Notes under the pieces: model-generated
Databases searched by the model: none
The model's input: the letters and a program-made list of their open reading frames with translations, nothing else
Told to the model about the DNA's origin: nothing
Part shown: piece by piece, positions 15,855-24,951 of the stretch
Position numbering within the stretch: position 1 is the stretch's first letter
Layout of the letters: every line of letters starts with the position of its first letter
Source: Thermoanaerobaculia bacterium
GTDB lineage: Bacteria > Acidobacteriota > Thermoanaerobaculia > UBA5066
Direction: 5' to 3'
DNA length: 64,000 nt
Assembly: GCA_022071945.1 (NCBI GenBank)
Contig: JAJVIN010000051.1
Coordinates: 20,528 to 84,527, forward strand
Translations under genes and position numbers: made by a program

Positions 15855-16676
15855 ATGGGAACCGCCGCCCCCGCCGATCTGAGTGAGAATGGTCACGTGA
15901 GCGACGCGAAGAGACTCCTCGCCGGTCCCCACGTCACCGCGCGGACCGAACGCCCTCCCTCCTACCCGCCCCGCTTCCCGGTGCCCGACGACAAGGTCGC
16001 CTGGGAGACTGCCTTTGCGGGCTACGACCCGCCCTACCACGTCGACCTCGTCGTCCTGGAAAACGACCGGTCCACGAATCCGCGGGGCTGGGCGGATCCC
16101 GAGAACCTCGACCACGTCACTCGCGCGTTCTACAGCCTGGAAGGAGTCGTGAGATTCGACGAGCTCGGACGTCCCCGGAACCCTCTGGGACGGACGGGAA
16201 TCTGCGGCCGCGGCCTTCTGGGAAAGTGGGGGGCCAACTTCGCCGCCGACCCCCTCATCACGCGCGAGGCGCAGGCGGGCGGCCCGCTCGAGGTGCTCGT
16301 CATCGAGCGCGCGGACAGCGGCCTATGGGCCTTTCCCGGCGGGATGGTCGACGCCGGTGAGAGCGCGACGGACGCCATGACCCGCGAGCTTTTCGAGGAG
16401 ACGGGCGTCAGGATCGACATGTCGGGCGCGTCGATCGTCTACCGCGGCTATGTCGATGGCCGGCGGAACACCGACAACGCCTGGCTCGAGACCATCGCCG
16501 GTCACGTCCATCTCGGCGAAGCCGGGCGGGACGCCATCCCGAACGCCGGGGATGATGCCCGTTCAGCCCGCTGGGAACCCGTCACTCCCGAGCTCATCGC
16601 GAGAATGCACAAGACGCACGGCCGGATCCTCGCGGACGCGGTGAAGCGGGCCGGTTTCGTCATCGCCGGTTCGTAG
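15855..16676 (+). CDS. NUDT9-type ADP-ribose pyrophosphatase
   Basis: The product (about 273 residues) belongs to the Nudix superfamily and matches the NUDT9 subtype, which splits ADP-ribose into AMP and ribose-5-phosphate. NUDT9-specific segments are present before the Nudix box: RFPVPDDKVAWE, GYDPPYHVDLVVLENDR, WADPEN, and NPLGRTGICGRGLLGKWG followed by ADPLITR. The Nudix box is GGMVDAGESATDAMTRELFE then ETGV, with the REx2EE-type glutamates kept. ATG 15855 follows GGGGAG; ATG 15825 and GTG 15897 are also in frame. It is divergent to the VWA/MoxR run, which suggests that ADP-ribose or a similar nucleotide matters to that system. Confidence 0.88.
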   Translation: MGTAAPADLSENGHVSDAKRLLAGPHVTARTERPPSYPPRFPVPDDKVAWETAFAGYDPPYHVDLVVLENDRSTNPRGWADPENLDHVTRAFYSLEGVVRFDELGRPRNPLGRTGICGRGLLGKWGANFAADPLITREAQAGGPLEVLVIERADSGLWAFPGGMVDAGESATDAMTRELFEETGVRIDMSGASIVYRGYVDGRRNTDNAWLETIAGHVHLGEAGRDAIPNAGDDARSARWEPVTPELIARMHKTHGRILADAVKRAGFVIAGS

Positions 16677-16700
16677 GATTCGAGGACCTCGGGGAGACGG

Positions 16701-17153
16701 TCAGGGCTCCGGGCGGGCAAGCTTGACGATCTGGGCTTCATCCGCCTCGAGAAGGCGGGTCAGGTCGAGGAGCACCCGGTCCTCTCCCCCTGCTCGGACG
16801 GCGCCCGAAAGGAGCCCCTTCATGGCGTTCGGCAGTCCGGCCGGGTCCGGGGAGTCGCACGTCTCCGCGGCGAGGATTCCGTCGATCTCCGAGACGGCGA
16901 GCGCCGCGGGGACGCCCCCGAAGCTGCCCGCGAGAAGATAACGGAGCTCGTCCGCGTCTCCTCTCGAGAAGAGCCGGGCCGCCACGTCCACGACGGCGAG
17001 AACCCGGGAGCGGTACCTCACGAGACCGATGATGTGCTCCGGGGCCGCGGGCGCGGGGAGGAGTTCCTCCATCGGGAGGATCCGCTCGACCTCCTCCGTC
17101 CACGCCGCGGCGCGGATCTTCCCGGCGCGAAAGGCGACCACCTTTCCGGTCAT
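16701..17153 (-). CDS. CheW-like chemotaxis coupling protein
   Basis: The 150-residue product has the CheW fold, which links chemoreceptors to the CheA kinase. Visible features are [21 protein letters not shown], matching the family's GxxxxRGxxxPVIDL core, and a C-terminal [14 protein letters not shown]. It overlaps the upstream chemoreceptor gene by four bases, so receptor and coupler are made from one mRNA and probably form a dedicated pair. No cheA, cheR or cheB is in the window. Confidence 0.85.
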   Translation of the reverse strand: MTGKVVAFRAGKIRAAAWTEEVERILPMEELLPAPAAPEHIIGLVRYRSRVLAVVDVAARLFSRGDADELRYLLAGSFGGVPAALAVSEIDGILAAETCDSPDPAGLPNAMKGLLSGAVRAGGEDRVLLDLTRLLEADEAQIVKLARPEP

Positions 17154-18883
17154 GCGGGCCTCAGGGTGGCGTTGCCGGTCCGGAATCGTCCGACCTCGTC
17201 CTCGAGGGTCGCGGCGAGAGTCTCGAGCGCCGCGGCCGCGTCCTCGACCGAGGCCGCCGACTCGAGCGTCTCGCGATGAGCGGCTGCGACCTCACCAAGG
17301 ACGGCCTTCAGGCGCTGCCCCTCGACCGCCTGCTGGTTGACGGCCGCCTGGATCTCGTGAATGAGGGCGAGCGATCTCTCGGCCGCGGTCGAGATCTGGC
17401 TCGCCGCGCTCTTCTGCTCGTGGACGGTCCTCTCGACAAAGCCGGAGAGGTCGTTGACGGAGACGACGAGGCCACGGATTCGTTCGACCTCGCTCGCGTT
17501 CTTGCGTCCCTGGGCCGCCAGGGATTCGAAGTTCTGCCTCACCTTGCCGATCGAGGCGGTCGTGCCGTTGAGCGCGACCGTTTGTTCCGTGGCGACCTGG
17601 TGGATCGCCGCCGCTGCGGACTCCGCCTGGCGGGCGGCGGTTTCAATGGCCTGCAACGAGAGGGAGGCCTTGTCCGCCGTGGCGAGTCCCACTTGGACGA
17701 GGCGAGTCTGCTCCTCGGCCGCCATCCGGGCCGCGTCGATCTCCTCGCGGATGCCCCCGATCAGCTCGGCGATTCCCCTCGCGCCCCCCTCGGTCCGCTC
17801 GGAGAGCTTTCGGATCTCGCCCGCCACGACCGAGAAGCCCCGGCCGTGCTCCCCTGCCCGGCCCGCCAGGAGCGACGCGTTGAGGGCCAGAAGATTCGTC
17901 TGCCGGGCGACCTCCTCGATCACGGTCAGGATCCGGCCGATCTCGCGCGAGCGGCTGTCGAGCCTCACGACGATGTCGCGCAGCGATTCCGCCGATTCCC
18001 GGATCTCGGTGACGGAGCCGTGCATCTCGGAGATGACGCCCGTCCCCGCCGTCCCCTGGGTCGCCACCCGGGCCGCCTGGGCCCTGGCCTCCATGGCCGA
18101 GGCCGCCACGAGGGAGAGGGACTCCTGGTTCTTCTGCGAGGCCGTCGTCAGCTCGTCGGCCCAGATCGCGAGGCCAGACAGGGTGGAGTCGAGGACGGAG
18201 GCGCCCTCGACGAGGGAAGCCACGGCCAGGGCCCCCTCGTTCGCGGCCTGGTGGAGGCCCTCCGTCCGTGTCAGGAGGTGCGTCAGGGACCGGTCGACCT
18301 GAGAAACCGCCACCGCCGTCTCCTCCGAGCCGCTCGAGAGGTTCTCGACGCTCTCGGCGATCCCCGACAGGGCCGTGTCGAAGCTCTGGACCGCCCGGGA
18401 GGCGGTGTCGATCCGTCCGAGGGCGACGTTGGCTCGCTCACGCGTCTGGATGGAGGACGTCCGGAGGATCGCGATCAGGCGATTGAGCTGCCCCTGCTCT
18501 CTCCTGATCGACATGAGCAGCTGGGAGGCACTCGACCCAACGGCGTTCAGGAGACGCCCCAGCGCCCCGGACATTCCGGTCGTCTCGGGAGCCCGTGCCC
18601 AGAGGTCGCCTTCCGCCATGTGCCTTGCCGTCTCGAACGCGCGGGCCATCTTGCCGGCCGGCCTCTGGGCCAGGACCGTGATGAAGCCTCCGGCGAGAAG
18701 GGCCAGGATGAACGAGGCCAGGAGCCCGTAATCGAAAGTCCTCGTGAAGATGAGGGAAGGGCTCAATCCATGGCTTGCCCACGCGGCCGCAAAGGACCCG
18801 GCGGCGCCGGAAAAGAAGACGAGCAGCGCTGCCGCTAGAGCTCCGGGAAAGACGAGCCGGTCCGGTTCCTGGATGGAGACCAT
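17150..18883 (-). CDS. Methyl-accepting chemotaxis protein with minimal outer domain
   Basis: The 577-residue product has two membrane segments near the N-terminus (about residues 11-36 and 52-72) separated by only some 15 residues, so there is no periplasmic sensor domain. A HAMP-like linker and a long helical signalling domain follow. The conserved hairpin tip is present as [19 protein letters not shown] followed by [18 protein letters not shown] (around residue 330). It may sense membrane state or partner proteins rather than a periplasmic ligand. It is co-transcribed with the CheW-like gene. Confidence 0.9.
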   Translation of the reverse strand: MVSIQEPDRLVFPGALAAALLVFFSGAAGSFAAAWASHGLSPSLIFTRTFDYGLLASFILALLAGGFITVLAQRPAGKMARAFETARHMAEGDLWARAPETTGMSGALGRLLNAVGSSASQLLMSIRREQGQLNRLIAILRTSSIQTRERANVALGRIDTASRAVQSFDTALSGIAESVENLSSGSEETAVAVSQVDRSLTHLLTRTEGLHQAANEGALAVASLVEGASVLDSTLSGLAIWADELTTASQKNQESLSLVAASAMEARAQAARVATQGTAGTGVISEMHGSVTEIRESAESLRDIVVRLDSRSREIGRILTVIEEVARQTNLLALNASLLAGRAGEHGRGFSVVAGEIRKLSERTEGGARGIAELIGGIREEIDAARMAAEEQTRLVQVGLATADKASLSLQAIETAARQAESAAAAIHQVATEQTVALNGTTASIGKVRQNFESLAAQGRKNASEVERIRGLVVSVNDLSGFVERTVHEQKSAASQISTAAERSLALIHEIQAAVNQQAVEGQRLKAVLGEVAAAHRETLESAASVEDAAAALETLAATLEDEVGRFRTGNATLRPA

Positions 18884-19004
18884 GGGCGAAGTCTACTGTT
18901 TCCGGCGGAGCTTCGTGATGCACCCGCCTCCGGGGGGCCTCACGTCAGAGCCGGTGATTTCGGGACCGACCGGGCTTTGGGTGTGAGACGCGAGCTCCCT
19001 CCCC

Positions 19005-19628
19005 TCAGTTCGCGGAGGTCGAACGGGGATGTCCTCGCGATCGTCCAGGCACGGCGTATCGCCTCCGCTTGCCGTACTCCAGGAGGGCCGGCTCCAGGAG
19101 GCGGCGTCCCCTGTACAGACGCGACATCACGGTCCCGAGGGGGATGCCGAGGGTCTTCGAGATCTCCCGGTAGCTCAGGTCGTAGAGGTCCGAGAGTTCC
19201 ACGACGGCCCGGAACTCCTCCGGAAGGCTCCGGAGGGCCTGGGCGATGCCGGCATCGAGGGACTTCTCGAGAAGGACCGCCTCGGGGGTCTCGGGGTCTT
19301 CCAGGATCGGACCCTGGGTGTCCGACGCGGAGACCGCGACCGGCGTGCCGAGCTTCTCGGAGACGAGCCGCTGGCGCCGGTAGCTGTTGATGAACGTGTT
19401 CTTGAGGATCCGGAAGAGCCAGGCGCGCAGGTTGGTCCCCTCCTCGAACCCTCCGTAGTGGGCGAAGGCCTTGAGGTAGGTGTCCTGGACGAGGTCTTCC
19501 GCGTCCTGGCGGCTCCCCGTCAGCCTCAAAGCGGCGCTGAGGAGGTGACGAGCGAAGGGAAGCGGCCCCTCGTCAAAGTCCCACTTTCCCCTCGTCTCGA
19601 AACCGTCGAGCGCGGACGCGTGCCCCAT
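19005..19628 (-). CDS. ECF-family RNA polymerase sigma factor
   Basis: The 207-residue product directs RNA polymerase to alternative promoters. Region 2 is seen in [18 protein letters not shown] and [20 protein letters not shown], and region 4 in [22 protein letters not shown] then [16 protein letters not shown], a helix-turn-helix that reads the -35 element. The sequence is closest in style to SigR/RpoE-like ECF factors. No anti-sigma gene with a zinc-binding motif is next to it, so its control is unclear. The 120 bp downstream (18884-19004) shows nothing. Confidence 0.9.
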   Translation of the reverse strand: MGHASALDGFETRGKWDFDEGPLPFARHLLSAALRLTGSRQDAEDLVQDTYLKAFAHYGGFEEGTNLRAWLFRILKNTFINSYRRQRLVSEKLGTPVAVSASDTQGPILEDPETPEAVLLEKSLDAGIAQALRSLPEEFRAVVELSDLYDLSYREISKTLGIPLGTVMSRLYRGRRLLEPALLEYGKRRRYAVPGRSRGHPRSTSAN

Positions 19629-19702
19629 GCGAACCTGAGATGGAATCTCCGTGCCAGGGGTTTGGTGTCCACATTTCGCGCCGATCTGGCGCCAGAAAAG
19701 AC

Positions 19703-19724
19703 AAAACCCCGGCCGAAGCCGGGG
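19703..19724 (-). terminator. Rho-independent terminator after atpE
   Basis: Read on the minus strand, a seven-base-pair stem CCCCGGC/GCCGGGG with a four-base loop is followed by TTTTG. It lies about 30 bp past the stop of the F0 c-subunit gene and would end the AtpZ-I-B-E transcript before the sigma-factor gene. Confidence 0.75.
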
Positions 19725-19753
19725 CTGGATAGCCAGAACGGGTGCCCGGGGGA

Positions 19754-20074
19754 TTACTTGCCCTGGACGACGAAGGCGATGACGAGGGCGTAGATGACCA
19801 GGGACTCGATGAGGACGAGGCCGAGGAACGCCATGCCCCGAATCTGGCCCGCCGCTCCCGGGTTGCGCGCCATGCCGTCACAGGCCGCGACCGAGGCCTT
19901 GGCCTGCGAGAGCGCGCCGGCCGCCGCCGCGACACCGAGGACGATGGCCGCGGAAAGGTGGCCCCACCCGGCGCCACCGGAGGCCTTGGCGGCTTCCTCG
20001 GCAGCGAGGGCGAGGTTCGGCAGGAGAAGGGCGAGCGCGGTGACCAGGCCGGCGGGAACGAACTTCTTGAGCAT
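19754..20074 (-). CDS. atpE: F0F1 ATP synthase subunit c
   Basis: The 106-residue product forms the proton-carrying ring of ATP synthase. An N-terminal hydrophobic stretch ending in LALAAEE (residues 1-27) looks like a cleavable leader. Two membrane helices follow: the first with the glycine/alanine pattern AAAAGAL, then the polar loop ARNPGA (69-74), and the second with the proton-binding glutamate E90 in [12 protein letters not shown]. It follows the a-subunit gene by about 105 bp, consistent with separate tuning of c-ring dosage. Confidence 0.95.
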   Translation of the reverse strand: MLKKFVPAGLVTALALLLPNLALAAEEAAKASGGAGWGHLSAAIVLGVAAAAGALSQAKASVAACDGMARNPGAAGQIRGMAFLGLVLIESLVIYALVIAFVVQGK

Positions 20075-20180
20075 TCTGGGGAACTCCTTTCGGTGTTGAA
20101 AGCCTCTTTGGGGCCTGAATTCGTGACTCTTCTCTAAAGAGGGCCGGGCCAGGGGTCCGGACCCTTGATTCTATTTCTTC

Positions 20181-20978
20181 TCAGTGATCGTGGGACGTGG
20201 CCTCGCCAATGTAGACCGTCGTCAGCAGGGTGAAAACGTAGGCCTGCAAGAACGCCGTGAAGATCGAGAGGGCGTTCATCGGGAACGGGACGAGGATCGG
20301 ACAGAGGTCGACGAAGTTCGACGTGGCCGTGTGCTCACCGAAGATGTTGCCGTAGAGCCGCATCGCCAGCGAGAGCATGCGCGCGGTGTTGCCGATGATC
20401 TCGATCGGGAAGACGAGGATCGCGAGCGCGAGACTCGGCCCCATGAACCTCTTGAGGTACCCGATCGGTCCGTGCATCTTGATGCCGATGGCGTTGTACA
20501 GGATGAAGCACGTGATCGACAGCGCGAACGTCACGTTCAGATTCGCCGTCGGCGGCTGGAGGAAGAAGAAAAAGCCGCAGAGGTTCGAGAGCGTGATGAA
20601 GAAGAAGAACCCCCCGGCCAGCGCCAGATAGTGCTCGGGGTGATGGTGGATGTTCTCCTTGGCCACGCCTCTCAGGAAGTCGACGAAGAGCTCGAGGAGA
20701 TTCTGGACGCCTCCCGGAGCTCCCTTCTGGAACGCCCGGCTCGCCAGCGGGAAGAAGATCGCGCTGAGCAAGAGGACAAAGAGCGCCATGATGACGTGGT
20801 CGGGGAGCCACCCGAGAACTTCGCCGTGCTCTCCGCGAGGCGCGATTCCGGCGATGTGGAATCCCCCGATCGAGACGCCGTCGAGCCACCAGGAGGGCGC
20901 GGCATGGGCGGGATCCCCAAAAAGACTGGCCAGGATCTTGTTTACGATTTCGAAGAGAATCGAAACGCTATGGTGCAT
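20181..20978 (-). CDS. atpB: F0F1 ATP synthase subunit a
   Basis: The 265-residue product is the stator channel subunit that passes protons to the c ring. It is rich in membrane segments and contains the essential arginine in LSLAMRLYGNIFGEH, plus NLCGFFFFLQPPTANLN and a C-terminal AYVFTLLTTVYIGEA, all characteristic of the family. A long N-terminal segment faces the periplasm. It lies 41 bp after the AtpI-like gene. F1 genes and subunit b are not in this window. Confidence 0.95.
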   Translation of the reverse strand: MHHSVSILFEIVNKILASLFGDPAHAAPSWWLDGVSIGGFHIAGIAPRGEHGEVLGWLPDHVIMALFVLLLSAIFFPLASRAFQKGAPGGVQNLLELFVDFLRGVAKENIHHHPEHYLALAGGFFFFITLSNLCGFFFFLQPPTANLNVTFALSITCFILYNAIGIKMHGPIGYLKRFMGPSLALAILVFPIEIIGNTARMLSLAMRLYGNIFGEHTATSNFVDLCPILVPFPMNALSIFTAFLQAYVFTLLTTVYIGEATSHDH

Positions 20979-21019
20979 GTGTCACTCTACGGAATTGGTC
21001 CGGCGGCCCTAGTCCCTGA

Positions 21020-21430
21020 TCATGCCCCCGGAACGTCTCGTCTGGCCTCCCTCTCGCGACGAATCTCGAAAAACTCCTCGACAACCGCTCCAACTACCGC
21101 TGTCGAGAGACCTGCGAGGGCCCACGGAACCTTGTCTGGTAGGACGGCCACGATTCCGTAGATTGCAAGACCGAGGAAGGCGTAGCGGAGGACGGCACCG
21201 AGAGCGAACTTGACGCCCAGCTTTTCTCGCGACTTTCTGTCGGGTGTCAGGAACCGCCCGGCCAAAGAGCCGAGCCAGGCGACCGACACAATAGCCACGG
21301 CAGATCCCAGAGTCAAGGCGATGGCCTCCCGGAACCAGCCGAGAGCGCCGAGCAGCGTCGCGGCGGACGCGGCCAGGAGTACGGTCCGTCTCACCGCTCC
21401 GCCCCCCATGCGCCCGAATTTCGCCGTCAC
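21020..21430 (-). CDS. AtpI-like F0 accessory membrane protein
   Basis: The 136-residue product has four predicted hydrophobic segments (RRTVLLAASAATLL; AIALTLGSAVAIVSVAWLG; FALGAVLRYAFLGLAIYG; WALAGLSTAVVGAVV) and a charged C-terminus, the layout of ATP synthase I-chain proteins that help assemble the c ring or move ions. GTG 21430 overlaps the stop of the AtpZ gene as GTGA, which decides the start; a longer upstream frame would run antisense-free through AtpZ and is unlikely. The sequence itself is poorly conserved, so the call rests largely on topology and context. Confidence 0.7.
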   Translation of the reverse strand: MTAKFGRMGGGAVRRTVLLAASAATLLGALGWFREAIALTLGSAVAIVSVAWLGSLAGRFLTPDRKSREKLGVKFALGAVLRYAFLGLAIYGIVAVLPDKVPWALAGLSTAVVGAVVEEFFEIRREREARRDVPGA

Positions 21431-21654
21431 GGGTCTCGATTCTCTCCCCCGGCGATCCGCTTCGCGGCCCGGAACACCTCGAAGAGCCCCCCGGCAAACC
21501 CGAGAAGTCCCAGGACCGCGAGCAGGACGGGGGCCGTCCCGAAAAGCCGGTCGAGGAGCCACCCAAGTCCGGCGCCCGCAGCGATCGCCGACGGCAAAAC
21601 CCACCCGAAGCTCAGGACGTCAGCGAAGAAGCGGTCGCCTGACGGCCTGGTCAC
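21427..21654 (-). CDS. AtpZ/AtpI-family membrane protein
   Basis: The 75-residue product has two membrane helices: FGWVLPSAIAAGAGLGWLLD and APVLLAVLGLLGFAGGLFEVF, joined by RLFGT. This is the AtpZ pattern (first helix with glycine-rich face, then G..GLxxVFR), found at the head of atp operons and linked to Mg/Ca import or c-ring assembly. GTG 21654 follows GGGGAG. It is the first gene of the F0 group. Confidence 0.75.
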   Translation of the reverse strand: MTRPSGDRFFADVLSFGWVLPSAIAAGAGLGWLLDRLFGTAPVLLAVLGLLGFAGGLFEVFRAAKRIAGGENRDP

Positions 21655-21752
21655 GCGCTCCCCATCTCGAGAAAGTGCCCTGCATCACACCCATGTGGCG
21701 CCCAGGCGCGATGGACCCTTTCATTCGAAGAACCGGCGCGAAGCCCCGGGTG

Positions 21753-21790
21753 CCCCCTCTTTTGTAAAGGGGGGGTGGGGGGAGTTAGAG
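21753..21790. repeat. Solitary copy of the CCCCCTCTTTTG repeat
   Basis: This matches the 40-bp ends of the element at 8355-8665, including the palindrome and the GGGGGAGTTAGAG tail. The similarity continues upstream (GAACCGGCGCGAAGC near 21729), as it does beside the 8626-8665 copy. It lies between the end of nuoN and the AtpZ gene; the rest of 21655-21855 holds nothing else I can support. Confidence 0.7.
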
Positions 21791-21855
21791 CCCTCCGGAT
21801 GGGATACGTCTCCATCTCGGCCGTCAGCCCGGGGCGGGCGCGCCCGCCCCCACTT

Positions 21856-23304
21856 TCAGTTCAGAAGACACGCCTTCGCCCAGCTCACGAGCGGCTGGGG
21901 CAGGATTCCGAAGAGGAGCGTACCGGCCAGACAGGCGATGACGGCGGCGCTCACCGCCGGTTCTTCCTTCCAGCGCAACTCGCCCTCTCCATCGACGAGG
22001 TACATGGCCCTGACGATGCGGAAGTAGTAGAAGAGGCTCACGGCCGACATCAGAACGCCGAGGAGGGCGAGCCAGAACCACCCGGCCTTCATGGCCGAGG
22101 TGAAGAGGTAGTACTTGCCGATGAAGCCCACCGTCGGCGGGATGCCCGTCAGGGACAAGAGGAAGACGAGCATCGCGGCCGCGGCCGTCGGGTTCTTCCT
22201 GGCGAGCCCGTTGAAGTCGTCGACGCTCTCCCCCGCATAACCCTTCGTCTCGAGCATCACGACGAGGCCGAACGCCCCGAGGGTCATCAGGGCGTACGAC
22301 GCCAGATAGATCATGAGCGCCGGCAGACCGAAATCGGTTCCGTATCCGAGGAATCCCATGAGCGCGTAGCCCGCGTGTCCGATCGACGAGTAGCCCAGAA
22401 GCCGCTTGACGTTCTCTTGCATCAGCGCGCCGACGTTCCCGACGACCATGGTCAGGGCGGCCGAGGCCGCGACGATCACTGTCCAGTCCGCGGAACCCGG
22501 ACCGAAGCCCGAGTAGAAGATCCGGGCGAAGATCGCATAGGCCGCGAGCTTCGGACCGACCGCGAAGAAAGCCGCGATCGGAGTCGGGGCCCCCTCGTAA
22601 ACGTCGGGCGCCCAGACGTGGAACGGCGCCGAGGCGATCTTGAAGAAGAGCCCGCACGCCACCAGGATGATCCCGAGGATGAAGAGAGGCGCCTTCGGGC
22701 TGGCCGCCAGGGCCTGGGCGACGCCCGTAAGCGTCAGCGTCCTCGCCGCGCCGTAGACCAGGGACAGCCCATAGAGGAGGACTCCCGAGGAGAACGCACC
22801 GAGGACGAAGTACTTGGCCGCCGCCTCGATCGACTTCGTCTCTTGCTTGAAGTAGCCCGCCAGGACGTACTGCGAAAGGGCCATCAACTCGAGGGCGATG
22901 TAGATCGACACGAGGTGGACGCCGGAAACCATGAACAGCATCCCGACTGTTGTCAGGAGGATCAGGCAGTAGTACTCGCCGCCCGGATACGGAGAGCTCC
23001 CGATGAACCGGAGCGAGAAGAGGATCGTCACCGCCGCGGCCGCCAGGATGAGGATCTTGAAGAAGAGCGAGAACTTGTCGACCGCGAACATCCCCGCGAA
23101 CCCGATCTGCGGCAGGGACGTGACGGAGGAGAACGGCACGAAGAGGAGAACACCGGTCAGGACGAGGGCGGCCAGCGCCATCCAGGCGATCGCTCCCTCC
23201 TTCTCGCGGGAGACCACGGTGGCGTAGATGAGCAGACCCAGGGCGACCGCCGTCAGGAAGAGTTCCGGGACGATCAGGATGAGATCGGAAACCGGAAATG
23301 GCAT
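21856..23304 (-). CDS. nuoN: NADH-quinone oxidoreductase subunit N
   Basis: The 482-residue product is an antiporter-like membrane subunit of Complex I that takes part in proton pumping. It is a chain of about 14 membrane helices with the family's YIALELMALSQYVLAGY, FKIASAPFHVWAPDVYEGAP (with the proton-path lysine) and LTGIPPTVGFIGKYY. It is the last gene of the nuo run, three bases after nuoM. Confidence 0.95.
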   Translation of the reverse strand: MPFPVSDLILIVPELFLTAVALGLLIYATVVSREKEGAIAWMALAALVLTGVLLFVPFSSVTSLPQIGFAGMFAVDKFSLFFKILILAAAAVTILFSLRFIGSSPYPGGEYYCLILLTTVGMLFMVSGVHLVSIYIALELMALSQYVLAGYFKQETKSIEAAAKYFVLGAFSSGVLLYGLSLVYGAARTLTLTGVAQALAASPKAPLFILGIILVACGLFFKIASAPFHVWAPDVYEGAPTPIAAFFAVGPKLAAYAIFARIFYSGFGPGSADWTVIVAASAALTMVVGNVGALMQENVKRLLGYSSIGHAGYALMGFLGYGTDFGLPALMIYLASYALMTLGAFGLVVMLETKGYAGESVDDFNGLARKNPTAAAAMLVFLLSLTGIPPTVGFIGKYYLFTSAMKAGWFWLALLGVLMSAVSLFYYFRIVRAMYLVDGEGELRWKEEPAVSAAVIACLAGTLLFGILPQPLVSWAKACLLN

Positions 23305-23307
23305 GGC

Positions 23308-24936
23308 TCAGTTCCCCCGCGGGGCTTCGGTCGCGGCGACTGCCCCGGCCGGAGCGGCCTTCGGGGCCGCCGTCGCCATCCGGGGCGCCTCGGCCCTCGC
23401 CTTGGCCGCCACGTTGGCCGCCACGATCTTCTCGGTCGACTTCGCCGTCATCTCGAAGAACGGCTTCGGGTACAGACCGATCCAGAAGCAGAGGACGATG
23501 AGGGGAGCGAGTGTCAGGATCTCCCTGAGGTTCACGTCCTGGAGTTCCTTGTTCTCCTCGTGCTTGATCTCGCCAAAGAAGACCCGCTGGTAGAGCCACA
23601 ACATGTAGGCCGCTCCCAGGACGATTCCGAGCGCCGCCCAGGCCGCCCAGCGCCAGTTCACGATGAAGGCGCCGACCAGGATCGTGAACTCCCCGATGAA
23701 TCCGTTGAGCAGCGGGAGACCGATCGAGGCGAGCAGGATGATCATGAACAGGGTGGCGTAGATGGGCATCTGGTGCGAGAGCCCGCCGTAGTCCGCGATC
23801 ATGCGGGTGTGGCGCCTCTCATAGACGATCCCGACGAGCAAGAACAACCCGCCGGTGGAGAGCCCGTGGTTGATCATCTGGAGGATGCCCCCCTGCACGC
23901 CCGCGTTGTTGAGCGCGAAGAGCCCGAGCATCACGAAGCCCAGGTGCGCGACGGAGGAATACGCGACGAGCTTCTTCATGTCGGGCTGGACCATCGCCAC
24001 CATCGAGCCGTAGATGATGCCGACGATCGAGAGGAGAACCACCCAGCCGATCGTGGTCAGTCCGAGGAAGGTCGCGCTCGACTGGATGCCATCAGGGAAC
24101 ATCGGCATCGAGAACCTCACGAAGCCGTAGGTCCCCATCTTCAGCAGGACGCCCGCCAGGATGACCGAGCCGGCCGTCGGAGCCTCGACGTGGGCGTCCG
24201 GCAACCAGGTGTGGAAGGGGAACATCGGGACCTTGATCGCAAAGCCCAGGAAGAACGCCCAGAAGAGCCAGATCTGCAGGTCGGCCGGTAGCTGCGAGGC
24301 GATCTGGTGGTAGTGCAGGATGTCGAACGTCGGCGAGTTGCCGAGCCCTTGCCACCAGAGGAAGCCCGTCGTGTTCACGAAGTAGAGGGCGATGATGCCG
24401 AGCAGCATGATCACCGAGCCGAAGAGCGTGTAGAGGAAGAACTTGATCGCCGCGTAGAGCTTCCTCGGTCCTCCCCAGACGCCGATCAGGAAGTACATCG
24501 GGACGAGCATCACTTCCCAGAACACGTAGAAGAGGAAGAAGTCGAGGGCGCAGAAGACCCCGATCATCCCGACTTCCAGAAGGAGCAAGAAGATGTAGTA
24601 CTCCTTCTCACGCTTCTGGATCGCCGTGAACGAACAGTAGACCGAGATGAAGGTCAGAAGCGTCGTCAAGAGGATCAGGAGAGCCGCGATGCCGTCGACG
24701 CCGAGGGAATAGCGCGCGCCGAGGGACGGGATCCAGTCGATGTCCTCGCGGAAGTAGAAGTCGCCGTTCTGGCGGAACCCCTGGTGGAACCAGAGCGGCA
24801 GCGAGAGCACGAACGTGACCCCGGAGAAGAATGTCGTCGCCCACTGCAGAACCGCGGACTTCTCCTTCGGCACGAAGAGCAGGACGATCGCCCCCACGAG
24901 GGGTGTGAAGATCAGGAGTGAAAGAAGACCACTCAT
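23308..24936 (-). CDS. nuoM: NADH-quinone oxidoreductase subunit M
   Basis: The 542-residue product is the second antiporter-like subunit of Complex I. Hallmarks include FYVFWEVMLVPMYFLIGVWG, KVPMFPFHTWLPDAHVEAP and SSVAHLGFVMLGLFA. The last 40 or so residues form an alanine/proline-rich tail (AAPKAAPAGAVAATEAP) beyond the normal end, similar in composition to the extension on NuoC here. It lies 15 bp after nuoL. Confidence 0.95.
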   Translation of the reverse strand: MSGLLSLLIFTPLVGAIVLLFVPKEKSAVLQWATTFFSGVTFVLSLPLWFHQGFRQNGDFYFREDIDWIPSLGARYSLGVDGIAALLILLTTLLTFISVYCSFTAIQKREKEYYIFLLLLEVGMIGVFCALDFFLFYVFWEVMLVPMYFLIGVWGGPRKLYAAIKFFLYTLFGSVIMLLGIIALYFVNTTGFLWWQGLGNSPTFDILHYHQIASQLPADLQIWLFWAFFLGFAIKVPMFPFHTWLPDAHVEAPTAGSVILAGVLLKMGTYGFVRFSMPMFPDGIQSSATFLGLTTIGWVVLLSIVGIIYGSMVAMVQPDMKKLVAYSSVAHLGFVMLGLFALNNAGVQGGILQMINHGLSTGGLFLLVGIVYERRHTRMIADYGGLSHQMPIYATLFMIILLASIGLPLLNGFIGEFTILVGAFIVNWRWAAWAALGIVLGAAYMLWLYQRVFFGEIKHEENKELQDVNLREILTLAPLIVLCFWIGLYPKPFFEMTAKSTEKIVAANVAAKARAEAPRMATAAPKAAPAGAVAATEAPRGN

Positions 24937-24951
24937 TTCGGGCCCTTCCTC

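Noticed and set aside
21775-24291. 838-codon open frame on the plus strand opposite nuoN and nuoM
   Set aside because: It is a shadow of GC-rich coding sequence; its product is Arg/Glu/Asp-rich with no family match, while the minus strand encodes clear Complex I subunits.
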